Assembly: GCA_020698575.1 (NCBI GenBank)
Contig: CM036242.1
Span: forward strand, 5,555,254-5,619,253
DNA: 64,000 nt
DNA from: Bostrychus sinensis
Taxonomy: Eukaryota; Chordata; Actinopteri; Gobiiformes; Eleotridae
Reading direction: 5' to 3'
Both the position numbers and the translations under genes were made by a program. The notes under the pieces are model-generated. The model had not been told where the DNA came from, made no database searches, and worked only from the letters and a program-made list of their open reading frames with translations. This document shows, piece by piece, positions 32,715-44,397 of the stretch (within the stretch, counting starts at the first letter, position 1; each line of letters starts with the position of its first letter).

Positions 32715-34144
32715 GTCCGCTTGCCTTCAGGGCCACTGTAGCAAGTGGCCATGTTTGCATTTATTATGAGGCTTGGTTTATTTGCATACAGAACATGTTT
32801 TTTTGCCGTGTATTAAGACTCCTCTTGGTTACAGCAGCCTCTCTCTGAGCTCTGTGTGATTGTGATTCATGAGTTCATTGATGTGGAGCAGTCATGAATG
32901 TCAGGACACACTGCTCACTGTTACTGCAGCACCAACAGAGCACAGCGCAGCTCCCAGACCTTGTGCACGTGAACATTCAGGTCCAGACAGTGGTCGGTCC
33001 GGCAGCCAGTGCATGACTGCATCATTGTGTTCGGTGAAGGGGAGAGTTGATATTTTCTTCCTCTCTTCAGGCCTTTCTTGGAGCCCTGAGGAGCATTCCA
33101 CAAAGAAGTCTTCTGCTGCAGCTGCCAGAGTCCTGCTCATCTAAAACCAATTTCACTGTTTGACTCATTTCCTTATCTTTCTATTGCACTCAGAAAAAAA
33201 ATCCAGGCTTAACTGAAAGAACTACGCTACAGAAGAAGGATTTCATTTTTAAGGTAAGTTTAAACCAAAGGAGTGGGCTGTGAGAACATGACTCCAGAGT
33301 AAACAGTGTAATGAATTCAGCCTGAGATTACTGCCTTCCTTCAGCGAAGTCACTGAGACCACAGAGAGCAGCCCTTGTTCTGATCACAGACTGTGGCATG
33401 AACTGAATCACTGTGGAGTTATAAGAGTTTATACTGGTTTTATTAAAGCATGTGATACTGATATTGTTGGATTAAAGGTGGTCATGTTTCTCTAACATTC
33501 AAAGAAGTGCAGTACACTCTTACAGAGCTCTAGAGCTGCACACTGAATTCAAAGTGAATTGAAGTGAATTAAAGATAAGCAGTGATTTAGTTTGGACTTC
33601 TCTTTTTATCAGCATATATTATCTTTGAAGGACATCTTAATACATGTGCCAGTTTTTATAAGGCACCATACTCCAGTGAGAACAGTAAAGCTCTTTTCAC
33701 TCTGTTTTTGAAATTCTCTGTTTGCAAGATTCTCTTTGGCAGATGAGTTTAAGAAGCCTTTCCACTTAGATTCTAGCCCTGAAACTGTTTTTCCATTTGT
33801 GATAAAAAAAAAAAACACAGAGCAGTGCTGGTTGGTCCTTCCACCTCTAGCATGAACTCAAACATGAATCTCTGTTCTCTGAACTCAGAGCAGGGTTTGT
33901 GGGTCAGTGACCGTTTGCCCACAGTTCTCTGAGGACATCACTAACAATGCTCTGTGTAATGGATGTTATGGCCCTGTGCTGTGTACTCATGCACAAACAA
34001 AACCAAACTGACACTGTCTTAAATAACAACTTTATATTAATATAAATAATGTGAGGAAATAAATGCATATAAAAAGTGATGGGTCAAAGTTTGTTTTAAA
34101 CTATCTGCTTGATCTTTGGGAAGAAGTTGTTTAAAGTAAAGCTG
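32715..34144. other. 1.4 kb without a recognisable gene
   Basis: The frames at 32869-33144 on both strands and 33609-33818 resemble nothing I know. A short GAATTGAAGTGAATTAAAG run occurs near 33550. Confidence 0.4.
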
Positions 34145-35054
34145 CCCAGTCCAGCATTTCCATGTGGGCCCTATATGGAGTCACATCTTGGCTACAAATA
34201 TGGGTCCCATGTGGGTTTGTCCACTGGGTTCCCATGTTGGGCCCAGCTGAGTTTGCCCATATTCCCAATGTGTTCCTCTGTAGTGCCCCCTACAGTACAA
34301 TACTGTAAAAACAACACATTCTTTAGGTTGTTTAGAGACCATGAGTCACATTAACATGGCAGATATAGGGGTGCACTCTTTACTTATTTTTGTATTGGAG
34401 TTGAGGCTTTTTTTCAAACTTGTATGAGTACTTTTTTTTTTTGGTTCGTTAATAGTGTTTATTCAGATGTACGCAGACGCAATTGTTAACAAGTTCTTGC
34501 CTAAAAAAAGTCATCAAAAATGTTTAAGTACGTGAGCTAGTAACTGCTAAAATCAATATTTGCCAGCTTTAACTGAGAAAACCATACAGCAGTCTGTCTC
34601 TAGAGGATTTTCTGCCCTGTACACACTTCGTTACTTTTAGGGCCATGTCCACATCAGTCATGGTCCAACCATGAGTCAACAGAACAATTCCACACATGAC
34701 TCCAGCAGCAGCAGAACACATTGGCTGTGTTAATTAATTTAATATAGCCTCTTTTGAGAACTTTACAGGTGTAACCTAATGCAAATGCTTTGAGAGGACG
34801 AGAACTTTGAATAAGAATGAAAACCTTCTAATCTTTAAAAAAATAAAGACTGCACCCCTATATGTGCCATGTTAATGTGACTCATGGTCTCTAAACAACT
34901 TAAAGAATGTGTTTTTTTTACAGTATTGTACTGTAGGGGGCACTACAGAGGAACACATTGGGAATATGGGCAAACACAGCTGGGCCCAACATGGGACCCA
35001 TATTTGTAGCCAAGATGTGACCCATATAGGGCCCACATGGAAATGCTGGCTGGG
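34145..35054. mobile_element. Fold-back element with about 220-250 bp inverted arms
   Basis: The left arm (34145 to about 34390) and right arm (about 34836-35054) are inverted copies: 'ccagcatttccatgtgggcc', 'cacatcttggctacaaatat', 'attcccaatgtgttcctctg', 'agagaccatgagtcacatta' and 'tataggggtgca' all recur as complements. The left arm has about 25 extra bases ('gtgggtttgtccactgggtt'). A roughly 440-bp AT-rich loop separates them. No protein is encoded. It could form a large hairpin. The class is unassigned. Confidence 0.85.
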
Positions 35055-35374
35055 TGATGGTTCAGGCAGTGCCTAAACACATGCATGTACTGTAGTAGAC
35101 CATGTGTTGTATTGGCGGTTGTGTGCACTGACGAGGGAGAGGCCAGGCCTTGACATTTACATTTTTCCTCACTGGCTACTGTGGCTAGTCTTTGTCAAAA
35201 GTTACTTGCCAAATAGTGTTTTTACTAGCCACAATTTAATTGGTGGTGCATGGACAGGAATTTGTCAAATATAAAAAAAGGTTTAAGGCAGAATAAAGTG
35301 TATCTCTGTGTATCTTTTTAAAACATGTATTTTTTTTTATAATTACTAATTTTCTTTTTTTAATTATGATGAAT
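35055..35374. other. No feature recognised
   Basis: AT-rich spacer between the fold-back element and the hAT. Confidence 0.4.
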
Positions 35375-35382
35375 TACTATAT

Positions 35383-35768
35383 TAGGGTGACCAGATTTAC
35401 AGACCTGAAAACTGGGACACATTTATTTCATAAATCACGGTCCATTTTTATTTATGAAGTGACAAAAAAGCTTTTTCGAAATCCATTAAAGAACATGACG
35501 CTAGGGCTTAAGTTGTGAATATGATAAAAAAATTATTGATAAAAATAATGACTCAATGAATAAATGAATAAATGAATAAATAATTTTAGTGACAAAAGTC
35601 TTTAGACAAATTATTTTAAGTTTCCTATGTTTTCTATTGGTTAAAATAGGGACAACTGGGACGTGGTTTGTTGAAAACTGGGACATAATAGTGTTTTTAC
35701 AGAATTTGTTGGGACATGGGACAAGGAGCCAAAAACTGGGACTGTCCCGGTTAAATCTGGTCATCCTA
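35383..35768. mobile_element. Non-autonomous hAT-type element
   Basis: The 386-bp element starts TAGGGTGACCAGATTT and ends AAATCTGGTCATCCTA. The eight bases on either side (tactatat and tactacat) match at seven positions, as expected for an older hAT duplication. Inside, the phrase 'aactgggac' recurs several times. No coding frame. Confidence 0.82.
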
Positions 35769-36044
35769 TACTACATAATAAATGGTTTACAGTCAAGAAG
35801 AGCGTCATAAATTTAGGCTAAATTTCTGAAATTCAGATATAGGCTTAGTTATGCATCAAACTCAACTGGCCAAAGTGGCAGAGGGAGGATTTGTGTCACT
35901 CACCAAAATGAAAATCTACCTGCATTTGGCTGGTGGCTAGTGTTAATGTTAAACTCTGGAGGGGGCAGTGATCCAAGCGGCGATCCGTGTGCAAGTGCGA
36001 AATGCATTCTGGGACTTCTACTTGACGGGGAAGCAAAGGGCTCC

Positions 36045-36252
36045 TCTGATGCATTATTTATTTTATTGATTTTACTTATTTATTTATGTATTTTATTGTA
36101 TTTTTATTGTAGTTTTTATTGCTTTAATGGAAGCTAGTGAGGTTAAATAGAACTTGTATTAATTTATTTATTGTTTTATAATTTTGTGCAGCACTTTGGA
36201 AACTGTCTGTGTTTGTAAAATGTGCTCTAGAAATAAAGTGGATTGGATTGAG
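36045..36252 (+). mobile_element. LINE 3' tail ending in GGATT units
   Basis: The tail 'cagcactttggaaactgtc', 'gtaaaatgtgctctagaaat' and 'aaagtggattggattg' matches a common teleost L2-type 3' end. Upstream is TTTATT-rich sequence. Confidence 0.55.
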
Positions 36253-37074
36253 CGGAGCAAGAACACTTACGGGTATTTAGAGCAGACTTTGAATTGGACC
36301 AGGACTCAGGCCACGAGTCCACAGAAGTGCGCATATTGAGAAACAGTCCTCGTCTACTGAGAATCTGTGAGAATGACCTAAATTAGAATTGACGCAGTGA
36401 ACATGCAAACTCAGAACGGCCTTGAGCTGAAAGGAACTGAACCTACATCCAACTTGCTGTGAGGCTCAAGGGCTAACCCCTAATTGTAACTGTAATTAAA
36501 GGTAACTTTCTGGTTAACTATGTGTCAAAATATGAACCAACATGTTTGCATCATCACATGCACATCTCAAACTACTTCACATGGACCGCCAACACAGACA
36601 GTATATTTTTATTATTTCTTTAAATTTGCTCAAAAATATAACTCACTGGGGAACATTTACATCAGCTGGAAGAGAGAACCCTCCATTACCAAGGACCCAT
36701 CCCACTCAGCAGATGAACTCAAAGCCTATCTTGCACTTTTCCAAATGCACCGTCCTGCTCTGCATAAACACAAAAAATTATGCTTTTTACTTTGTTCCTT
36801 TACTATAACTACGTCTATTGACTAGAATTACTGGATCTTTAGTGTCTCTGCATGTGCTCCATCACTGCAGTGTCTATGGCCTCGACCCTCTACAGTGTAC
36901 TGCAGTTAAGAGCCCTCATTAAACCTGTCTAATTACACAAAGCTGACTTAATGCAGGATGTTCAAAGCATGTGCAGCGAGGATCCAGATGAGAGCATGAT
37001 GTAACCCAGACCAATACTGCTTTGAGAAACTGTCTGTACTCGGTCCACTGGGTTATATGCTTTGGTACTACACT
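36253..37074. other. No feature recognised
   Basis: The two overlapping plus-strand frames at 36520-36825 show no known motif. Confidence 0.4.
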
Positions 37075-37079
37075 GATAT

Positions 37080-37195
37080 TCATTTATTCATTGATTCACT
37101 CATCTTCTACCTCTTATTCTCGAGTACTGGAGCATATCCCAGTAACTTTAGGTTGGGTACACTCTGGACGCGGGGACTGACAGACAGTATAACAA
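37080..37195 (-). mobile_element. Fragment of the same SINE family as 42584-42971
   Basis: 'attcatttattcattgattc' followed by 'catcttctacc' and 'ggagcatatcccagtaactt' matches the 3' half of the minus-strand SINE at 42584. Only about 110 bp remain. Confidence 0.65.
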
Positions 37196-37444
37196 AAAAA
37201 AGTTCCTTGCTCTCAAGTGACATCTGTTCAGTTTGTTTTGTTTTTTTGAGGCTTTGTAATTAATAATCGTAATTAATCACATTTATCAACTAGCTTGATC
37301 AAATATGTTTATGTGGGAAACACAACATAGGAGCTTATTTGTATGTCCTCACATTTGATTTACCCCAAAAAATGAAACACCTCAGGTTGCAAACACACTG
37401 GATGTAAAGTGACAATGATAGCAGTGAGTGCATTCAAAGGCAGT

Positions 37445-37560
37445 GCTTTCTATTTTAAAGATATGAGAGTGGCATTGTTCACCAGTGTCATAAGGATCAC
37501 ATTATAGTCCTTATCTATATAGTGTAACAATTACTCCCTTTAGTGTTAAAATTGTAAAAT
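37445..37560. repeat. AACACT repeat family, partial copy
   Basis: Contains 'gagtggcattgttcaccagt' and 'tccttatctatatagtgtaa'. Diverged relative to 31558-31716. Confidence 0.5.
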
Positions 37561-37978
37561 TATAGTTGAGAGAATCAAATCTATGAGTGACATCTGCATG
37601 CTGGAAAAGGGATGCAGTCTTTTTTTTTTTTTCCAGCAAAAATACAAATTTTATTTCTCTCTAAGTAGAGGAACCTGAGACTCTAGTGGGACATGTACAC
37701 TTCAGTCTGAGACTGGAGAGTCTGTAATCTTCATACAAACATAACCTGATGTAATAATGAAAAGTGTTATGTTTTTATTTTTTGACAAGGAAGAGCTGAT
37801 GCAGTAGTCGTCTGCGTCACTGTCATGAAGTCCTTTGTTTGCAGTTGACTTTCAGGATCCCACTGTTTTGAATTTTGCTGAGTTAATTATAATTTATAAA
37901 TAATTGGAGTTACTAAATCTGCTTTTACTGAACCAGCTGCACCATGATGTTCACTAATGTAACAATAAAGAAGAAGAT

Positions 37979-38172
37979 ATGATGAGAGTGCATTCAAATG
38001 TACTCGCATCATGTGTGGCATTGTTCACCAGAGTCATGGTGCTGCTGTTAGTTTTAACAAATTTGTGTTGAAATATTTAACACACATAATGAGTTGACAC
38101 TGACTGTGTTGAAAACACATTTTGTGTTGTCCTTAACTTAAAACAGAGGTGTGTTAAGTTTAAGAGTGTAGG
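37979..38172. repeat. AACACT repeat family copy
   Basis: Contains 'catgtgtggcattgttcacc', 'gtcatggtgctgctgttag' and repeated 'gtgttgaaa/aacac' words, ending 'gtgttaagtttaagagtgta'. Longer than the copy at 37445. Confidence 0.55.
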
Positions 38173-39500
38173 CCTATAGGCCGTATAGGAAGTCCTATTG
38201 TAAACACAACTTTGCGAGCAAAGTTATGTGACATTGATGTTCTGTCAGAGGGAGAAGGGAGATGGTTAAAAATGCATCGCCACAAAACTGCTGATGAGGA
38301 AACTAACAGCTCAGGGATGTATTGACATCTGCTCTGGAATAATTTAACCAATCACTCTGTCTGTTAATATAGATTCATATACATATATAATCTGCAGAAT
38401 ATTTCCTCTTCATGACATGCAGAGATCTTTTTTATGGCCCAACAGTGTTTGGTAGCTGTCCTGTACAGGTTTCTCCAGTCTATATAGTACAGTATATACT
38501 CATGAAAAAAAAGGAGGAGCCTGTTTTCCTCTTTGAAAATCACTTAATTACTGATTTCATTTCATTTATACCCTCCTCTGACTCCGTCCACATATTTATA
38601 GGACATTGTAGAACTGCATTGCTACAGGATGTTGTTGGATTAGTCTATTTTCACTGACCTGTGTCTGTTTGTTGTAGGACACTGTTCACATCTGTTTCTC
38701 TGTCCACCACAACAACAACCAGCCTGGCTGCAACCCCTGCTCCCCTGCTAACCCCCAGCAACCTGTTCAGATACCCCCCCCCCGATCAACAGCTCCAGGG
38801 TCACCTTCCAGCCGCTCCACACCAAGGTACGCCCCAGACTTTCCCCCTAATCGCCAGCAACAAGGTCAGATGCTCCCCAGTGATCAACAGCTTCCAGCTT
38901 CTGAGACATTTGGACAATAGAAACACATCTTATAGTGAGGTATACTGATCCATGCTGTCCCAGACTGCACCACAGCAGTAGAAATGTGACAGTACATGGC
39001 ACAACACTGTGAATAAAGTGAACAAATGAGCTCAATTTTAACTCAGAAGTAAGTCGTATCTAATGACAGAATGTACCTCCACAGCAGAGGTTAGACCTGA
39101 GAGATTCATCTGGTCCACAGATTAAAGATCTTTGTAAAGGGCAGGTACTTTAGGTCCTTTAGGTACTTCAGGTTTTTCTACTGGGAGACTCACTTTTATC
39201 TCTGAGTAACCTTTTTACACAACCAAAAGCTTTGACCTTAATTGCACACAGATTATAAAATGTGTCGCTTACATTCATGTTATTAAAGGAATGGCTAGGC
39301 TTCAAATAATTTCACCAATGAAACTATATTCACCCCTTGTGACCATGTTTCAGGTCCTGACCCATCAGTTGAATCACTGATTTGGATGAGCCACCAGCAC
39401 TAAACTGACTATCACCAAAATAATAGCACCAGTCACTTCATCAGTTCCTCTTCCAGAACACATTAAACTGGGCCTAACCTCAAGAAATAAAAGAAAAAAA
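38173..39500. other. No gene recognised
   Basis: The plus-strand frame at 38661-38948 is rich in Thr/Pro/Leu but lacks exon signals. A run of ten C occurs at about 38776-38785. Confidence 0.4.
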
Positions 39501-39504
39501 AAAT

Positions 39505-39758
39505 CTGTAAAATTTATGGTAAAATATTGGTTGTATCTGTGGTTGCCAAATGTTTTTTTTTTTTTTTTTTTTTTTTCTGTCATAAAATCTGGTGACCGTA
39601 AAAACATTTACATTAATTTTTTTTTTGTCTATTTGACTCTAATGCGATATAAATCTGAATTTTTATACTGTAATGGAAAAATGAAGGTAATTTTCTGTAA
39701 AGTTTACAGTCAAATTCTGGTAACTACATCTGCCAATACATTAAAGTAAATTTTACAG
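39505..39758. mobile_element. Short TIR element with CTGTAAAATTTA ends
   Basis: The left end CTGTAAAATTTATGGT and right end TAAATTTTACAG are inverted, and 'ctgtaaagtttacag' words recur inside, as in a widespread teleost short element. A 24-base T run lies at 39553-39576. No coding frame. Confidence 0.55.
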
Positions 39759-39907
39759 TTCTTTTGTCTGCTCCTCTTTATCTGTAAACACCATCCATTA
39801 TTTAAACACAAGTTGGAGTATTCACCTTGTCATGCATTGGAGCTTATAATATACTGAAGATATGGATGTAAGTATTGCACTTTTTATGTACCACTTCATC
39901 AGTCTAC

Positions 39908-40333
39908 TAGTCCATGGACCAGACCAGATTTCATTACCCCTCAAGATGGCAGCACTTAGTAGTGATTTTTAATAATGTTCATATGTAAGCTTGATATTAT
40001 GGTATGATAGCCCTGCCTGAGTGGTAGTTGTAGTGGTAGTTGTTGTCCAGGTCAGGCTGTTTGTCAGTGTTTTAACTATTAGTGTTTGGTATAATCATAA
40101 AGAGAACATTCTTGGCTTTCATTCAAGTCAGTATTGCAACTCTCTCTGACAAACAATGAGTAAAATGCTTTACCATTTCTGCCCAAAATACATTTCTTTC
40201 TTTTAGCCTTGTTACACCTAGAAAAGGACACAAAACTCAGATACAGGAGTACTCACTAGAGTGTAAGGATTCAGGAAATGTATAAGATGCCCATTCTATT
40301 TCAATACAGGCCCATATTTGAAGTGTTGGTCCA
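39908..40333 (-). repeat. Left member of a 5-kb-spaced inverted repeat
   Basis: The complement of this segment matches 45208-45721 through the same sequence of landmarks: 'gagtactcctgtatctgagt', 'tttgtgtcctt', 'cattttactcattgtttg', 'cttacatatgaacatt', 'aaaaatcactacta', 'gccatcttgag', 'ccatggacta'. Identity appears about 75-80 percent by eye. No protein is evident. Confidence 0.75.
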
Positions 40334-41004
40334 AAAGTATTAATACTGTGAAATGAAATTTGCGAAATCCCCAAGGTAATATATATATGCTTGTTTAATA
40401 CAAAGTGAAATACAAGTAGTTTGGGGGTTTTAGCAGAGTAAAAAAAGAAAAAAATTGAATAGTCATTTTTTTAAAAATCATATGCAAAACATAACAAAAT
40501 TATTCAATGTTTTTAACACTTCCTTGGAGGGCAAGAACACTGGTTTACCATTATTCCACTGACCGTCTGCAGAGGTAACTGTTTACTCAGGTTAGGGAGT
40601 TACAGAATCCTATCAGAGAAAAGAAAAACACTGAATTTTGTGCAATGTCTCATAACTAAAACCTGTGAATTAACCTTGTCTTTGCAATTTAGTAATCAAC
40701 ATTTTTCCTCACTCTTCAAACTGCTCATTATTGTCATCATTTGACTCTTCTGTATTAAAGGTATTAGGGAGGATCTTTATAAATTCATTTTTTGCAATAT
40801 TAATTAAAACTACCTTCATTGCCCTGTATAAGGCTTATAAATTGGTGTATTAGAAAATATAATAATAATATTAATAAACTGTGGACTCTGTGGGACTTAA
40901 AAAACATCATCCAATCGTTTTCGTCATGAGTACGTTAACCATTGTTCCACGGACTCGCCATTCATTCGTTCATCTTCCTGGTTTCGACGATACGTGCGCG
41001 TTCT
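40334..41004. other. AT-rich, no feature recognised
   Basis: Short frames only. The last 80 bp become CpG-rich (tcgacgatacgtgcgcg), leading into the exon-bearing segment at 41095. Confidence 0.4.
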
Positions 41005-41094
41005 TGTGCCTGCGCATGCGTGCACAGTTTGTTTATATAGCACGGCGTTAGCCGAGCCTCATCGTACGCGGACAGCCTGACTTCGAAGAGCACA

Positions 41095-41288
41095 ATGGCT
41101 GAGGAAAACTGTGGAGGTCGCAAAAGGAAAACTGTTTTTGAAGTGAACCAGAGGAGGAGGAGAAAAACTGTAGAAGAGCAGAATAAAACCCGAGGTTCTT
41201 GGCGATTCTTTCCAACGTTGGCGTGCGCTGTAGGAACAGAAAGGGCTTCAGACGATGCACTGGTCGTCAAGTTTCTGCTGGACAGGTA
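41095..41288 (+). pseudogene. First-exon fragment with QRWRAL motif (third family), frameshifted
   Basis: ATG at 41095 follows a CpG-rich leader with a TATA-like 'tttatatagcac' at 41031. The frame begins MAEENCGGRKRKTVFEVNQR, basic like the exons at 14625 and 26836. A frame change near 41192 moves the motif to another frame, where DSFQRWRAL is readable, followed by a stop; a second change returns to SDDALVVKFLLDR, and the exon ends at 41287 before gtaacg. So the 'basic region, WR-x-L, D-x-x-x-FLLD, splice donor' layout is the same as in the other copies, but this one is broken. A third family by sequence. Its element ends were not located. Confidence 0.5.
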
Positions 41289-42458
41289 ACGTTTATCTTA
41301 TCATTTGAAAAAAATGCCTTTTTTCTTTATCTGTTGAACCATTTTCAACTGTACAGCAACCGTCAGTTTGCTAATGCTACCAACAGCAGGAGGACAGATA
41401 TTTGTGCTGTGCATGACTGGGTTTGTGTGGGGAACTAGGTCAAAGGTCGGGCAGACAAACAATGCAGGTCTAGGTTTAGACGAATCTCCTCTGATGCCGG
41501 CTGTAAACAAACACGCATGTTCCAACGCTCGTGCACGTCGCTGTGGTGGAGTTCCTTGGAAAGGAACAGTGAAGGGCGGGGCCTGACGCATGCGCAGTAT
41601 TCAAAAAGGGACAAGCAGTCACTGGTTTGTCAGCAGTCGAAAAAATCCTTCCTAATACCTTTAAAGGTCCATTGCTTCATCATCCTGCAGTTTACAATTG
41701 ATTCAGGTCTGTAAACCCATTTGACAGGCAGGCACAGCTTGGCATTTTACATGAATGCACACAGTTGCACGTCAGCGGGCAGCTCCAACGCCAAATATTG
41801 TGAAGGAATGGAACCAGTGATGAGCAGCTTGTCATCATCATGTGTCCGGCTTGGCACCACTGGGTTTGCCTCTGAAGAATGCTTCCACTCTGCTGCTTGA
41901 AAGTTTGTCTGTTGAGTGTGCAGCTGACTGTAACTCTTCTCTTTTGGTGCAGAATAACTGATCTCACAGTTCATTCACATCCACAATATTGCTCTTAGCA
42001 TTCATTGTACAGGCAAACTGCTTATTTTGTTTTTTTTAAATATTGCTTCATAAAGATCACGACTGTCCAACTTCTCTAAAAATGTTTTGCAAGGAAGGGT
42101 TCATCAGGTGTGGAGTTCCTCACATACTTTCATCTGTCAACTTGTAGTAGGTTTTTCACAAGTCATGTTTACGCCTTTACCAAGCAGCATTTTCTAAATC
42201 GTTGGTGCTTCCACTCTTCACTCTTCCACCAGAAACTAGGAGCTGCACAAGAATTTTCTCCACTGCTGAATGCAATGTCCCCCTGCAAGATTTTTGTACT
42301 GGAGCGTTGAGTCTGCACCCGTTTAGCTGTTCAGCTTTTTTGATTGAAGCCTGCCGGTAGACGCCAAAGACAACATCAATCTTCTCACTGTGTGTCCCCT
42401 TCATTGAGGATGTGAGTGAAGGCTAAGTCTGGAACCTGTAGGATATGCAAAAGCATAT

Positions 42459-43400
42459 ACTGTATTTTCTGGACGATAAGTTGCTCCAGAGTATAAGTTG
42501 CATCGGTCAAAAAATGCGTCATGAAAAGGAAAAAAACATATTTAAGTTGCACTGGACTATAAGTTGCATGTATTTTGGAATGTCATTCATTCATTTTCTA
42601 CCACTTAATCCCGTTAGGGGTCACGGGTGACTGGAGCCTATCCCAGTAACTTTGGGCCGAAGGCGGGGTACACCCTGGACAGGGGCCAGCTTGTTGCAGG
42701 GCTGACACAGAGACGAACACAGACAGACAACCATTCACTCTCACATTCATTCACTAGGGTCAATTTAGAGTCACCAATTCACCAACACATGCATGTCTTT
42801 GGTGGTGGGAGGAAGCCGGAGAACCCGGAGAGAACCCACGGTAACACAGAGGACATGCAGACTCCACCCAGAGAGATTGTGTGATGGTGTGTATTGGTCC
42901 GCCCGGGGCTCGAACCCACGACCTCCTTGCTGGGAGGCTAGAACGCTAACCGCTCTGCCACCGTGCACCCCGTATTCTGGAATGTATTCACAAATTCAAG
43001 ACCAAGAACAGACATTTAATCTGGAAAGGCAAGTTATTCAACTACACAGTAGCACACAGAACAGCAGGCTGAATAGGTGTCCAGTATGTTAACATAACAC
43101 ATTAACAGTTATTCAGTTACACAACAACATAAAGAACAAGCCTGAGAGGCTGAATAGGCTAAATTAACATAACAAGCCAGAGAGTCCAACAAGAAAGTTA
43201 CGGATAAGGAAGTTCACCAAGCTCCTGATCTCATACATCACTGAATACTACTGACAGTAGTTGTCACAAGTCTATAGCGCCCTCTCGCAGCTGTAGACGG
43301 TAATGTTTACTCCTTGATTCATGTTAAATTTCAAATATAAGTCGCACCTGACTGTAAGTCGCAGGACCAGCGAAATCATGAAAAAAGTGTGACATACAGT
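42459..43400. mobile_element. TIR element of the 'ACTATAAGTCGCA' type, itself interrupted
   Basis: The left end 'actgtattttctggacgata' with 'agttgcactggactataagt' and the right end ('atataagtcgcacctgactg', 'taagtcgcaggaccagcgaa', 'tgacatacagt') match a common teleost DNA transposon with ACTATAAGTYGCA ends; the terminal bases of the right end have decayed. It sits in the Cys-rich gene remnant and was split later by a SINE at 42584-42971. No transposase is visible. Related by design to 50944-51850. Confidence 0.7.
42584..42971 (-). mobile_element. tRNA-derived SINE with 14-bp target duplication
   Basis: Read on the minus strand, the head holds box A-like 'ggcagagcggttagcgttct' and box B 'gtgggttcgagccccg', as in a tRNA, followed by the familiar teleost body ('ggagaacccggagagaaccc' region in the plus orientation, 'ggtacaccctggacaggggc') and a TGAA-rich end. 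The 14 bases gtattytggaatgt occur on both sides (42570-42583 and 42972-42985) with one mismatch, showing insertion by LINE-type reverse transcription into the element at 42459. Confidence 0.9.
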
Positions 43401-44397
43401 CCTGGCAAGTGCACCCTTGTTTGTTTTTTGTAAGGTACCCATCAGCAGAGGCTAGTGACCAAGGCGCTGGACCCAGTGGGTGAGCAAGAACGTAGCTCAT
43501 ATTCACCCTCCTGCTTTGAGTCACAAGGCTCATACAGTATGACTGAATAGTTTTCTATCTGCTTTGAAACTGTCTTGAAACTTTTCATGGTGTTTCCATG
43601 TAATTTCAAAAGCCTTTGCATACAGGACTCGGTCAAAGACACAGACAACGTTTTCAGGCATAAGTGAAGCATTATAATCTGAAACTGGTGGAGGATCTTG
43701 TTGACAGTGGTCATTTGTGTTGTCTGGGGCATTGATCGTAGGCAGACAGCCTATATTGTCAGCGATAACCACCACTTCACCTTGAGTCACAATACTGAAG
43801 CCAGTCCCGCTGCTGATTGATTGTTTATCTTCCAGGTTCTTCTTGTTGTCACATGCATGCTACAACCCAAATAACATTTTTCTCTCTGGCTAATTGAGCA
43901 CTGGCTGAAGTTCCTTCAACTTAGTTTTCTTTCCTTTCCTTTCAAGCTGCTTCTTCATAGTGAATATGCTGTGACATTTTCTGTGGAAGGATTTTTTTGG
44001 AATCTGACCCTCAGTTATGTTTTTTGCCAGTTCCAACAAAGGCACATAATCTTGTTTATGAGCTGCCCTTAGCAAAGATCTCCAGAATTCAAAGCTTTGC
44101 CCTGAAACAACCTTATCTTTTTCATTGGTACAGTAGATAATGCCCTCCGTCAGTTGTGGTCGCTGTAAAACTGGGCTGCTGCATGATTTTTCATTTGTTG
44201 CCATCTCCAGACAATTTTCAACTGCAGTATGAAATTAGAAATGATTACTACAAGCTAAAATCTCATTCTGAAAGTGCTTTGGTTTCATCTCATGCCAACT
44301 GTACTATTAGTCTTAGCCAGTAAGCTAACCATTAATTAGCCTACTGGTTTGTTGAACTGAACCAAATAAAACAGTAGAAATTGCGTAAGTTGAAAAT

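Larger units (their letters stand above)
41692..44204 (-). pseudogene. Remnant of a CXC-type Cys-rich teleost repeat protein
   Basis: Minus-strand blocks, in order from 44204 down: an N-terminal block with SFEFWRSLLRAAHKQDYVP and KKSFHRKCHSIFTMKK; a block at 43790-43530 with VVVIADNIGCLPT and VLYAKAFEITWKHHEKF; one at 42404-42177 with KIDVVFGVYRQASIKKAEQL; and a C-terminal one at 41974-41692 with TNFQAAEWKHSSEANPVVPS and NCVHSCKMPSCACLSNGF, a CXC-like zinc-binding motif. I recall these blocks in this order from uncharacterised multi-copy proteins of teleosts and cnidarians, thought to be transposon-linked; I do not know their activity. The gene is interrupted by the TIR element at 42459-43400 and has several frame changes, so it is dead. 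Confidence 0.6.

Noticed and set aside
32299..32848. Open frames of 110-156 codons on both strands
   Set aside because: They read through the 20-bp minisatellite in nearly all frames; composition artefact.
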